DNA of 64,000 bases from Episyrphus balteatus (lineage: Eukaryota; Arthropoda; Insecta; Diptera; Syrphidae). The number at the start of each line of letters is the position of its first letter. The stretch's first letter is position 1. Below, piece after piece: positions 1 to 10,947 of this stretch. The stretch is taken from the NCBI RefSeq assembly GCF_945859705.1, contig NC_079138.1, positions 8,510,874 through 8,574,873 on the forward strand. Reading direction: 5' to 3'. The notes beneath the pieces are model-generated. The model searched no databases, had not been told where the DNA came from, and saw nothing but the letters and a program-made list of their open reading frames with translations. Made by a program: the position numbers and the translations under genes.

Positions 1-279
1 ATCCTTACAGGTCACAACTCAATAGGAACTCACATGAGTAGAATGGGTATTGTCAAATCAGAATTATGTAGAGGGTGTCAAGACGAAGAGGCAGAAGAGG
101 GCTCATACCACTTCCTTTGCGAATGCCCCAGTTTAGCAAAAAGCAGAAAAGCAACTCTTGGAGATTACTTCTTCAATGAGTTAGATGACGTCTCGTCCTT
201 GCCACTAAAAAACATTGTGAAATTCATTCAAATTTCAGGATGGTTTAGGGAGGCACAAAACACAAATCCCAACACCTAA
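1..279 (+). CDS. Non-LTR ORF2 C-terminus, partial (zinc-knuckle tail)
   Basis: The frame is open at the left edge and starts with ILTGHNSIGTHMSRMGI, the conserved TGH-x-H-RMG stretch that follows RNase H in R1/LOA/I-type non-LTR proteins. A C-x2-C ... H-x4-C type knuckle follows (CRGCQDEEAEEGSYHFLCEC), then FFNEL and a stop after NPNT. In these elements the tail belongs to the reverse transcriptase/RNase H polyprotein that makes new copies by target-primed reverse transcription. The internal ATG at 34 is not the true start. No frame damage is visible in this fragment. Assignment to R1, LOA or I clade is not resolved from the tail alone. Confidence 0.7.
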   Translation: MLTGHNSIGTHMSRMGIVKSELCRGCQDEEAEEGSYHFLCECPSLAKSRKATLGDYFFNELDDVSSLPLKNIVKFIQISGWFREAQNTNPNT

Positions 280-414
280 TTCCCAATATATCCTTCCCTT
301 ACCCATCCAGATTCCTTTCCACCCTTACCCTGGGGATTCCAATGGATCCATCGGGATCCGAGTGGGATGATTCGACTTGTCGGATTATCACCCCGTTCAA
401 CCTAACCTAACCTA
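1..414 (+). mobile_element. 3' end of an RNase H-bearing non-LTR retrotransposon (family C)
   Basis: The element runs in from the left edge. It holds the last part of ORF2 (1-279), a GC-richer 3' UTR, and ends in a short run of CCTAA words at about 400-413, followed by an A run. The protein tail matches the tails of the copies at 6050-8930 and 16590-17330 (CRGCQ...HFLCECPSL, FFNELDDVSSL). The 3' tip also resembles the 76-bp stub at 2374. The target duplication cannot be checked because the 5' side is outside the window. Confidence 0.75.
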
Positions 415-1108
415 TATTGAAAAAAAATGTGCGGTAGCAAACCATTGCAAAAGTTAAAGCTAAAAAAATAAAATACATATATTTATCTTATAGTTTGCAA
501 TGACAACCGGACCTGAACAACCCGAGTTAAGAAGCTGCCAACAGAATTAATATTTAAAACAAACACAATGACAATTAACTGTAAATTTAGCTTAAAAAAA
601 AAAAAACAATGTAAAAACGTTAGGCCCCTTTTGTGCCAACATATTACTAATATAATCAATGTACATTTTTAGATTACTAGCTTTAAGCAAATTGTATATA
701 TACTAACTGTTCAATAAAAATATCGTTAAATCGTTAAACAAATCTTATAGTTTGGTTTTTGGTATTCCCTTATTGAGACTTTTTCTTTTGTTTAAAAGAG
801 ATTTTGAAAAATTAAAAATGTTATAGTGCTATTTGAAAACAATTCTCCTATCCAAGCGAATCATTTGTCAACAAACAATCCGAATTACAGAACAAACGAT
901 GTTTTATTTTTTATGGCTTTATTTTCGAATTCACGTTTTCTATGTAAAAATCAAACTCCATGAAAATTGCTATGTTTTTATCAAGGCATGTGTATCTGTT
1001 TGGTCCAAATTCGAGGACAAGTAGACCATCTGGATCACTGCTTTCATTGTAATTAACCTTTTGACTCACACCAAAAAGAAAAACCAATACCTATCAATTT
1101 ACCATTTT
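415..1108. other. AT-rich non-coding stretch
   Basis: No coding frame with recognisable motifs and no convincing inverted repeats were found. Only A/T runs are seen, and a poly-A-signal-like AATAAAAATATCG near 714. Confidence 0.5.
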
Positions 1109-1112
1109 TTAA

Positions 1113-1621
1113 CCCCTTGTAGCCCCATGTGACATTTCTGTAACAAACCGAAAAAGATCGCCAAAAAGCTGTAAAAAACATATTTTTATTCTCTTAAAGC
1201 TTCTTACATAATCTTTAAGAATTGCTTTATCGAAATAATGCGCCATATTTCAAATAAATAGCACCAATAGTTTTTAATTGGCAGTTAATGTTGAAAGTTC
1301 GGCTTTTTTGGAAAACAAGCAAATTTATGTAAAAACTACGAAATTCAGAAAAAATATTTTTCGTGCGTAAACTAACGGGGTTTTATTTTTGGATTTTAGG
1401 AATGCGACTAAAAATAAATATTAGATAGCTTTTTGTTTGAATTTTTGCATTTATATACAAAAATAAATTATTTAAACTTTTTTTTTTACTGCGTAAATTT
1501 CGAAATAACTAAGCAAATAATGAACTTATTGAATTTTTAAAAAATACGTGTTTTATTATAGCTAAAGCCCTTTCGATTTACATTATTAATTTTAAAATTT
1601 ACGATGTTGGGTTACAAGGGG
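1113..1621. mobile_element. piggyBac-like MITE with TTAA target duplications
   Basis: Terminal inverted repeats read CCCCTTGTAGCCC on the left and CCCCTTGTAACCC as the reverse complement of the right end. Both are flanked directly by TTAA (1109-1112 and 1622-1625). TTAA duplication plus CCC-starting ends is the signature of the piggyBac superfamily. The 509-bp interior is AT-rich and has no transposase frame, so it would be non-autonomous. Confidence 0.7.
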
Positions 1622-1625
1622 TTAA

Positions 1626-2360
1626 ATATCAAATTAACATTTTTTAAATATATCAGCAAAAATAGCTGGAAAATGTGTTTTATGATAGTTAAATTATCAA
1701 AACAATATTTTTATTATAGGGATGATATTTAAATATCAGATTTTTGAAATTTTTTTTGATATTTTATTATCAATTTACCATAGGTATTAATTTTTCATCT
1801 GTTTCTCATTCCAATTTGTTGAAAAATACCATTAAAAACTTTTAATTTGTACTAATTTTAAAGTCGCTTTGTGTTTTTTCGAAGTAAAATGTATGAACTA
1901 CTGAGAAAATTTGACGGTCAATAGTTTGGGGGAAAATAATAAAACAATTATACCACGTATAATAGAGAAAATAATATCACCATTAAATAATTAAATAATA
2001 TAACCATTATTTAAAAAGAATATTCATCTTCAGTAATGTTTTGTTTCATTTTAATTAAAAAGGAAAGAAAATACCTACTTAAATTAATAAAAAAAGAAAA
2101 AGAAGGATTATAATACTCTGAAACGCAAAATCTAGTCAATATTGATATTTAAATTGTCAGAGTGAAATTTTCATTATCAACCTGAAATTGAAAAATGTCA
2201 TAATGATATGATAATAATATCAAAATTGATATTTTAACTGTTGGACGACTTTTGTCACTCAAAAATGTTAATTTGATAGCTGTTATTATCAAATTTTTTT
2301 TCTGTGCAGTCATAAATATTTAATATCAAAAATCGATTTCCTTTAAAGGCCAGAGTTTGA
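1626..2360. other. AT-rich stretch with repeated GATAT/ATATC words
   Basis: Many ATATCAAATT and TGATATTT words occur on both strands, for example near 1626, 1725, 2145 and 2220. A CAGAAAAAAAATTTGATAATA-like end is seen near 2290-2310. This suggests a decayed MITE, but no clean ends or target duplication could be fixed. Confidence 0.35.
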
Positions 2361-2373
2361 ATATAAATTTATA

Positions 2374-2449
2374 GGTTAGGTAAGGTAGAAATCTCTGTCA
2401 GATTTCGAAAAACGACTGACACACTTAGACCACTTATTGGTCCGTTGTG
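2374..2449 (-). mobile_element. 76-bp, strongly 5'-truncated non-LTR stub with 13-bp TSD
   Basis: A 76-bp insert begins GGTTAGGTAAGG on the plus strand and is flanked by identical 13-bp copies of ATATAAATTTATA (2361-2373 and 2450-2462). Its sequence resembles the 3' tip of the minus-strand element at 6050: both have a TTAGGT start, a CTGTCAG/CTGACAG word, ACACTTAGA and CCTTGTGATA/CCGTTGTG. It is therefore a dead-on-arrival copy made by target-primed reverse transcription that stopped almost at once, or a SINE sharing the same tail. Confidence 0.7.
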
Positions 2450-2462
2450 ATATAAATTTATA

Positions 2463-5400
2463 AGCAAATTTAAAATAGATTATCAAAAATTTTATGAAAA
2501 CGAAAAACAATTTCAAGCGTCAAAAATTAAATGAAAAGTATTTAAAAAAGTTCCAAGTTCAGTATCTTCGAAAAACGATGCTATAGATCGTATACAAATA
2601 TCATTCCACAAAAACCTTCAAATGATTGGAACAAAGCAAAAAAAAAACCTTTCTTAGTCTTAAGGTAAAAGACACCAGATTCAGATTTTAATGTGTTCCT
2701 TGTGCTTGTGCAAACTACTCTCTAAGCCGGCACAGAGGGGACGGGGAAGTCAACATTCAACAACAGCAACTTAAAGACATGGAATCTTTTGGTTGGAGTT
2801 GTAAAGTCAAAACAAGTCACAGACCGTTCAATTAAAGAGAAATTAAAAAAAAGACACACACACACACACAAATTAATAGGGAATAAACAAAAAAAAAAAT
2901 AATAATGCGGTATAATGGATAAAATATGTGCTTGAAAAAATAATAAAATAAAATGAATCCTCCTCTGGTTTGCAGGTTCTTCAGGTTGCAAGTTGTTTTT
3001 TATTTTAATTTGTTTACGCTTTTGTTTCTGTACACTTTTAGCTGGACACAGTGAGGGACACGAGACACATACGCTCTCATCCCAAAAGAACCAGCACAAG
3101 GTACAGCAATCAGGAGTATCATTCTACTTGATTCATTCCTAATTCCCATTCTGCAGTCCAGGCTCTTGACTAGTCAGAGTTGGACTGAGTTTTCGAAGGG
3201 CCTTACGGAATAGGAGTTAAAATTCAACGAGCGTTTCGAATTAATCGTTGTTGCTTCGCAAACATAATTGGATCCCTCTAAGTGTTGATAAAGTGCATCT
3301 TTTTGCATATGTATATATTTACCATGATTTTTAGCTAAAAACCACCATTTAATGCGAAATATTAAATCTCATTTAGAAATGTCAATTCAGAGCTTTTTTC
3401 ATTCCATCAATATCCAAGCCATCCTTTCGTGGAAACTCTTTTGAGTTTATGACTTTATTGATTTTACCACAGCAGAGTGAAAATTAAATACACATCAAGC
3501 AAAACATAAAATAAAGTCCTGAATTCGCCACCTGAGTAAGTAAATCATAAATGTGAAAATATAAGCATTGTTTCCTAGACTCTGTATGCAAAAATAACAC
3601 CGGAAGCATTTTCTTCAATTTCCGACATCAAAATATTTTGAAAATTTCTCCATGAGAGCGCCTTTGACTAGAATTTCACTGACCCCATTCTTGAAATGGC
3701 CCTGAACATATCAATATGCAAAAAAAGGCATTAACCGAGTAGTCATCCTCATCCTCGTCATCATCACATAGGGCGCTAGCGCTAGAGAGCGATTGAAACA
3801 CTTTTCTTAAATTATGAGAATACTTAAGAAAGAGAAATAACTGAGAGAAAAAAGGATATAGTAATGGTGATGGAACAAACAATAAAATAAAACAAAACTA
3901 AAAAATTTAAAACCGGACAAACAGAAATGCAAATCTATAAAATGATGTTCCTGAACCTGAGCCACCACACCATCTGCATACATAGATGGGCTGTAAAATG
4001 CTTTCGCGATCGTCGCCGAGCCCGACGGATGTCTTTGGAATAAGGAAAAGAAGTTAAAAGCATAGAAAATCCCCAATGGAGCTTAGTGGGAGCAGATGGA
4101 CAGAGAGCAGGTGGGAAGGGTTGGCCAAACAGGCGTGTGTACAACGAAATGATTACGAAAGATGTGTGGTGTTGTATGTCGGGCTTGTTCATTGCACTTG
4201 TTCTTTTGTTTCGCTGACGTTGTGTGTAAAATGTTGCAGCATCAGCAACAGCAGCAACAAGGCAGAGGAAGTTGCAAGAAAAATTAACAAAACAACGAAA
4301 ACAAGTTTAAAAATAAAACAAGGAATGAAGAGGACGACGACGCACGATGACGACAGAATGTAGCAAAGAGTCTCATCTTAGTGCTGATCGGAATCGGTAC
4401 AATTTTCCATTTTTTTTTTTCAATGCAAAATTTAATCACACGAAGGTAAGATTGCCGTGACAGGATACCATATTCCGGAATTGGCGTTATGACGTTTTCC
4501 CAAATTGACAAGGAATAACAATTTATTAAAATCTTTTTAGGACCCTTTGTATTTTTTTCGAAAATCTTTAAAAAACAAATTGTATTTTTTGTTTACCTGA
4601 ATGAATAGGCCTGTTCACTACGCAATTTACGTAGGTATATATCTATAAACCAAAACTAGAGCTTAAATAGACCTATCTTCTGATATCTCACTCGGTGGAT
4701 TTGGAGCAGAATTTTGTAATTGCCTTATTTAAGCCTTAAATAAGGCTTAAATTCGTTGCATTGGCCTGTTCACTGTAAACTTATATCTGTAAACCAAAAC
4801 TTGTTTAGAGACTTTGATCCCAAAACATCTGCTTCCGAATGTAAGAACAAGTCGGCCACAATTAATTTTAATTAGAATTATGTTTGGTTGCAGATCGTTC
4901 ATTGAGACAACCACAAATCAGTCTGTACACCCAGCAAAATGTAAAAAAAATAGTATACAAACTAATTCGAAAGTAGTTTATTAATGGTTTTGGAAAATTA
5001 TCGCATACATAGGTATTTAAAGGCTTGTGCTTTAAATGAACTGAACCTCGAGACGTATTTTGAAGCTGGTAAATATCTTTGAGTCTTGCATATTTTTTGT
5101 TTGTTAATAGAATTGTAGAGTTAGGTTTTGGAACATCTCAAAATCTTGTATTTAAATGTACTATTGATTGATTAAAAGCTTATTTGGTTGCCCGAACAGC
5201 ATGAGTAGCAAAAAACGTAGAGGTTAGAAAAAAAGCAAATCTTAGGAGGCAAAAAGAATATGAATATGCAAACACGAAACTGCAAAATATAATAAATCCT
5301 ACAAAAGATAAATAGCATATTATACTGTAGGGCAACCTCTTAGCAGGTAACACTCTCATGCCCTCGCTTCGACTCTTCACGTATGATGGTGCCTGAATCT

Positions 5401-6035
5401 GCAATTTCGAATATACATATTCTACCAGGATGAATATCATCATATCGTCGTTTCCATTGCAGTCGTCCTCACCTCATAGTCTTCCTTCATCGTCATTATC
5501 ATCTTCGTCTCTCTGGGATCTCTGTGTGAGTCTCAGTCGAAGTTTCGAATAAAATCTTGAATCCCTGAACTGTGCCGGTCGTCGGGTCCGTCGCGTCGTA
5601 TTATTGGTCATCGCTTCTATCCTTCGTAAAAAGAATCATGTGAGCATGCGTGCAATAATTTAAAATCTTTGAGTGTAATAAATTCCAATTGAACATGAGA
5701 TGTCCATCTGATCCCATTCATCACTTTGTTTCTTCTGAGAATTTTTTTTGTATATATTTCTGTTTTTTTTTTTTTTTTAACCAGTCTTTTCTGTAGACCC
5801 ATTTGATAGGCGCCTCGGCCATTTTATCATAGGTTAAAGTACTTTTTCCTTACCCATTTGTGTGTTTTATAGCGGAAACTTGTTAAATTCTTTAAGATCA
5901 TATCCTCCCTTGTCTATAAAAGCATTTCCTTCATTTTCAAAAACTTTTTCCAAGATTGTCTTTTCATATTTTCTAGAAAATAGATGAACACTGGCTGCAT
6001 GCTCGAAAAGTGTGCCTCATGCTGACGTTCCACTT
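2463..6035. other. Non-coding stretch, possibly host intergenic or intronic DNA
   Basis: No coding frame with family motifs was found. Visible items are an (AC)n tract at 2854-2870, a CAG/CAA-rich tract at 4231-4264, an imperfect direct repeat starting GGCCTGTTCACT (about 4608-4662 and 4762-4806), and GC-richer islands near 3720-3800, 4060-4150 and 5440-5610. The islands may be host regulatory or untranslated sequence, but no function can be assigned. Confidence 0.45.
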
Positions 6036-6177
6036 CCCGTTAGCAGTGTTAGGTTAGGTATGTTAGGTTATATGGGCTGACAGTTGATTTTGTTACCGTC
6101 ACACTTAGATCAATGTAGATCCCTTGTGATACCCTGCAGTATTGTAACTTCATGAAAAAAGTGTAAACCTATGAATG

Positions 6178-8930
6178 CTATGGTTGGTCGAGCCATTTGG
6201 AGGACTTGACAAAGTTCAGTAGGCTATTGCCTGTGAGTTCTGATAGTTCTTCTAATTCATTAAAGAAGTAGTTTCCTAAGAATTTTTTCCTAGTGCGGCA
6301 GAGTGCTGGACAGTGACAGAGGAAGTGAACAGTGTTTTCCTGTTCGTCCTTATTGCCGCAGCCTCTACATAGATCATCCGTACTAAGCCACATTTTCTTT
6401 TTGTGGTATCCTAGTAGGTTATGTCCCCTTAAGACGTCTATAAGGTTTACTTAGTAGTAAGATCTTACATCTTAATTCGGCCACAGTTGCCTGGTGTGAC
6501 CGCAGGTACCTAGGTGGTTTCATCTTTCATTGGTTTTTTGAACGATATTATTGACGATATTTCATTTTATTTCACATTGTGGGATTCTGATGTTATGGTC
6601 TATGAGAGAGGGATCAAGTATTGAGCCTTTCCTTGCAAGCTCATCCTCTTTTTCGTTGCCGAACACATCACAGTGGCCGGGAACCCAGCAGAGTCTTACA
6701 TTATGCTCCAATACCAAGAACCTTAAGCTCTTCGCGACAGCAAAAGACAATCTTTGACTTGATTAAGGTGGCAGAAATTGCTTTTGTTGCCGCTTGGCTA
6801 TCAATGAAAAAGGCGATGTCAGCAGGTGATATCGCCATTATGGATATTTTTTTAACAGCATTTTTCACTGCCAGTATCTCGGCTTGGAAAACACTGCTAT
6901 AATCGGGGAGCCTGAAAGAACTGTCAAGATTGAGGTTTACTGAGAAGAAACCTGCACCAACCCCAGTGTTCATTTTCGAGCCATCAGTGAAGATGGCGAT
7001 AGTCGACTCATTTGAGAAAGGTACACTGTTTTCCCAATCTTGTCTGGTGGGGAAGCTGGCATTAAGTCTAAGTAAGGGGTCATGTAATCTGTACATACGT
7101 TGTTGCCAACGTGGTTAGAAAGGATCGTTGTATGGCCGCTTTGACTAGAACTCCAAATGCTGGTTTGACTGAGTCGTCGGGCACTTTTTTCTGCAAATTC
7201 TTGTACAAATAGATCTAAGGGAGTGAGATTTAGGATTGCTTACAAACCTGTGGTTGGGGTGGACCTAATCACCCCCGTAGTACTAATGCATGCTGTTCTT
7301 TGTACTTTGGTTAGGGTCAATGGTGACAATGGTGGTATACATCCACATGATTATTTTAGGATTTGGTCCCCAATTTCTGGCAAGAATCCTATTACATGAC
7401 TATGCTGTAAACGTGGCTTTCTTAAATCTTTCTTGAACTTTTGGACCCAGTTAAGTTTCTTATCCAAGATCACTCCGAGATATTTCGCTTTATCCGAAAT
7501 CTTAAGTGGGGTACCATCAATTTTTGGCATTACAAAAGGAGGAATTTTCCTTCTGTTTGTGAAAAGTACAAGTTCTGTTTTAAGGAGGCTAAGCTTAAGA
7601 CTACATCTCCTGGTCCAGTTACTGACCGTAGATAATGCGTTTTTTAATTGTTCGCTTACAGTGGTTAGGTATTTTCCTGTCGCTAGAAGAGCTAGATCGT
7701 CTGCGTAGGCTATAACCTTGACACCAATGTTTTCCAGTTTGATGAGAATCTCATTCATCACCAAAATCCAGAGAAGAGGTGAGAGAATACCACCTTGTGG
7801 GGTTCATCTAAATGTGTACATTTTTATATGTGACCTACCTGCTGTCTGTTCTTCAACATGCACACGATCCATTTTATGACCGTGTCTTCTATTTTAAGGT
7901 CAATGAGTGCTTTTTATATTGCACTATAATAAACATTATTGAATGCTCCTTCGATGTCTAGAAATGAAGTAAGCAGTAAGAGTGTATTCTTAAACCACAA
8001 GAGACTCTTCTTTAGTTCTGACTGCACAGTAGGGTGTCCCTTATTTTTTCAACTTGTTTTTTTTTTTAACGCATACCCCCTAAATTTGTTCTCTTTGATG
8101 TTATGAACGTTACAAAAAAAAATGGCGTCATTTGAAGTTCATTTGATGGACGCGACTTTCAATCAAAGCTTACAGTTTCAATGCATATGGAAATTTCGTT
8201 TTTTATTTATTTTTTGCATAGATAGATCACATTTTTTGATTTTTATATGGAGTTTTTGTTTTTTTTTTTTAACGCTTACCCTCTCATTTTCGTTTGTTGC
8301 TTAAGGTAACTCATGCACAAAATCAAAAAAAAAAAAAATATATGAAAAAATTAATGTATTCGGTTCAATAAATTCTGTTTATTCTTTGAATAAATATTTT
8401 TAAAATGGTAAATTTAATTAATTACTAGGGATATTTTCTTTTTAATGTATCTTTTTTGCAATCGGGATACAATTTTCTATGCTCCTGTACACATTGTAGG
8501 AGACATTGTTTTTGTTCCTCTTCTGCCGTGATCAACCCATGAAAATCTTGGGCCAGCTTTACTGCCGAATACATTAATTTTTTCATATAATTTTTTTTTT
8601 TTTTTATTTTGTGCATGAGTTACCTTAAGCAACAAACGAAAATGAGAGGGTAAGCGTTAAAAGAATAAACAAAAACTCCATATAAAAATCAAAAAATGTG
8701 ATATATCTATGCAAAAAATAAATAAAAAACGAAATTTCCATATGCATTGAAACTGTAAGCTTTGATTGAAAGTCGCGTCCATCAAATGAACTTCAAATGA
8801 CGCCATTTTTTTTTGTAACGTTTATAACATCAAAGAGAACAAATTTAGGGGGTATGCGTTCAAAAAAAAACAAGTTGAAAAAATAAGGGACACCCTACTG
8901 CACAGTGTAGAGCCGTGTCTACACTTCTGC
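6178..8930 (-). pseudogene. Degenerate reverse transcriptase/RNase H (family C ORF2)
   Basis: Read on the minus strand in order: RGRSVDTALH at the 5' truncation (about 8930), continued beyond the nested hAT element as CAVRTKEESL; DIEGAFNNVYY near 7960-7925; the catalytic box AYADDLALLATGK near 7700; TELVLFTNRRKIPPF and KYLGVILDKKLNW near 7560-7440; then RNase H with IFTDGSKMNTGVGAGFF near 6990, FIDSQAATKAI near 6810 and VPGHCDVFGNEKEDELA near 6670. The knuckle tail is CRGCG...HFLCHCPAL (6390-6250). Frames change several times and stops interrupt them, so it is dead. RNase H after the RT points to the R1/LOA/I group of non-LTR elements. Confidence 0.8.
8030..8897. mobile_element. hAT-type foldback MITE with 8-bp TSD CTGCACAG
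   Basis: Two arms of about 334 bp (8030-8363 and 8565-8897) are near-perfect reverse complements around a 201-bp spacer. The outer ends read TAGGGTGTCCCTTATTTTTTC. The 8 bases before (8022-8029) and after (8898-8905) are both CTGCACAG. An 8-bp duplication with T at position 2 and A at position 7, plus TAGGG ends, fits the hAT superfamily. No transposase is encoded. The host site is the reverse transcriptase of the family C element, whose frame rejoins across the insertion. Confidence 0.85.
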
Positions 8931-9649
8931 CCCGTTAGCAGTGTGGTACAGATTGCAATTTCACCTTAAAGGTCAAATTATATGAGGCCAAAGCAAACTT
9001 AAGATAGCCATCGAATCAGCAGCTCGGAGGATAAAATTTGTCTTTGGGCCCGAAGTCTGGGGTTGCAATGCTTTCACACAAAAAGATAACAATTTTTTTT
9101 TCGTACTTTTATATGTACCTATTTTTAATTTTATTACTTCAATACAGGCTGATTCAGAAGGAATAACTAGGTTGGGTCAAAACAAAACAAACCAAACTCG
9201 TATATTATAGGGGTGTGCATTCCCTACCGTTTACCCAGGAGGGGCAATTTTCTTAAAAATGTATTTAAAATCAACAGTTACACCTTCTTTAACGTGTTCT
9301 ACTTTTTTGCAAAGCCAAAAACCTTTTCTTCTATTCTATTTTAATTAAACCTGTTCTATAAAATAGGTAGTGTTTGAAAAAATAATTTTCAAAATCAAGA
9401 CTTTGAAAAAAATTATAGAAATGTATTTTGAACTACATAATTTATTTCAAAATTTAATGCAATTGAGTGCTAATTTGGTTTTCAAAATTCAATGCTGTTA
9501 TGTGTTTTTAAACAAAAACAAAAAACTGAATGCAAAAGTGAAACATTATTCGATGAAACTTGAATTAATCAAAACCATTATTGATCAAAAATGTCTTGTG
9601 CACACATTAAAGTCAATGTTTACCCGAGTTTAAATTTCAAAAAAATATC

Positions 9650-10947
9650 TTTTTTTCTCACTTCAGATTTCTCACATCATTAGTGCATGTGTAAATAGTT
9701 AGTAGGACAAAAACAATTAAATACTATCCACATGCACAATATACAATTAATATTAGCTAAAAATGATATACTAACATAAATACAATTTAAAAATCTAATT
9801 AAGACATTAACTGACAATCACGTCTGTGGAGCACTGGTTCGAAATAAAGTTTTTAATTTCATCTTGCTCATATTAAAGTCAATATCGTTTAAATTATAAA
9901 GTTTGCTCATTCGGTTAAGAGGCTCGTTTATACCATAGTTTTTTCTATGAAAGTCAATATGTAAGAGTTCAAAAGGTGGTGAGATCCTCCCGGATAGTTA
10001 AAGCCAAGGCAACCTTATAAGTCAGGAGCTTCAATTTGGCCATTAATTAATTGATGAAAGAATACAATATCGTTATTAACACGCCTTTTTTGTAAAGTTT
10101 GCATGTTTAAAAGTTGAATCCGCTGATCGTAAGTTGTAAGGATCTGTCCAAGGTAGACCCTTCAGAGCAAAGCGTATGAAATTATGTTGGATTGACTCTA
10201 TACGATTGTTATGAACCTCATAAAAAGGACTCCATACTTGGGAAGCGTATTCGAGGTGGGGTGGAACGTAGCAGTTGTATAAAGAAAGTGTGACAAACTC
10301 CTTTGCCCAGCGTTTTACAAATCCAAGCATTGAGCTCGCTTTGTTTACTATGAGATTAATGTGTTCGGTGAATTCTAAGTTTGAACTGAATTGGACACTC
10401 AAGTACTTAAAACTAAATACTCGACAGAGCTTGTGTTGCGATATACAATAATCGAAGGCATTAGGTACTCGTTTTTGAGAGAAAGTAATTGTTTGGCATT
10501 TGACTGGGTTGAGAGAGAGAGAGACCGTTTTTCCCACACCAAACACCAAAACTGTCAATTTCATCTTGTAGAAGGATCCGGTCATGGTTGTTTTTTATTG
10601 TCTTAAAAATATTCATATCATCGGCAAATATGAGAATTTCACTTGAATTTATGCATGAAGTTACATCATTTATAGCAAGTATAAAAGAAATGGACCCAGA
10701 TGGCTTCCCTGGGGTACACCTGATCGAGCAATAAAGGGGTCAGAAAGACAGTTCCTCAATTTAACTTGATATTATCTTTTCTCAAGGTATGATTCTATCC
10801 AGGCTGTACAAAAAGGCGGAAAACCAAAAGCTTTTAGCTTGAAAGAAATAATGTTATGATTTAATTGATCAAATGCTTTAGAAAAATCAGTGTATCACTT
10901 CCTTTTTCTAAAGCATTTGAACATTTATGTAAAAAGGTAAGAAGATT
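9650..10947 (-). pseudogene. Family A jockey/CR1-like reverse transcriptase, degenerate 3' half
   Basis: Minus strand. Motifs in order are NLLTFLHKCSNALEKGS near 10940, SKAFDQLNHNIISFKLKAFG near 10870, a decayed GVPQ...LGP near 10720, LNPVKCQTITFSQKR near 10470, LGFVKRWAKEF near 10310, LEYASQVWSPFYEVH near 10230, ALKGLPWTDPYNL near 10150, and a C-terminus NRMSKLYN...TSAPQT ending near 9827. The 3' UTR ends in TCTGAAGTGAG plus an A tail near 9650. Frameshifts and stops occur throughout. The 5' side ends where family B copy 1 begins (10947/10948). The protein would be the copying enzyme of a non-LTR element; fingers and palm parts upstream are missing. Confidence 0.75.

Larger units (their letters stand above)
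6050..8930 (-). mobile_element. 5'-truncated family C non-LTR element with 14-bp TSD
   Basis: The element is bounded by identical 14-bp duplications CCCGTTAGCAGTGT (6036-6049 and 8931-8944). The 3' end, at the left on the plus strand, has TTAGGTTAGG words like the element at 1-414. The 5' end stops inside the reverse transcriptase at RGRSVDTALH, so this is a typical truncated copy. A hAT-type foldback element is nested at 8030-8897. Without it the copy is about 2.0 kb. Confidence 0.85.

Noticed and set aside
2722..3099. 125-codon minus-strand frame
   Set aside because: Low-complexity (AC repeat, A/T runs), no motifs and no coding-like codon use.
4608..4806. Direct repeat GGCCTGTTCACT... as an LTR pair
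   Set aside because: Units are only about 50 bp, imperfect, and lack TG...CA ends or target duplications.
9830..9860. GGTTCGAAAT word resembling a tRNA B box
   Set aside because: It is the C-terminal codons (TSAPQT) of family A on the minus strand and recurs at 47515 and 56570; no cloverleaf is possible.
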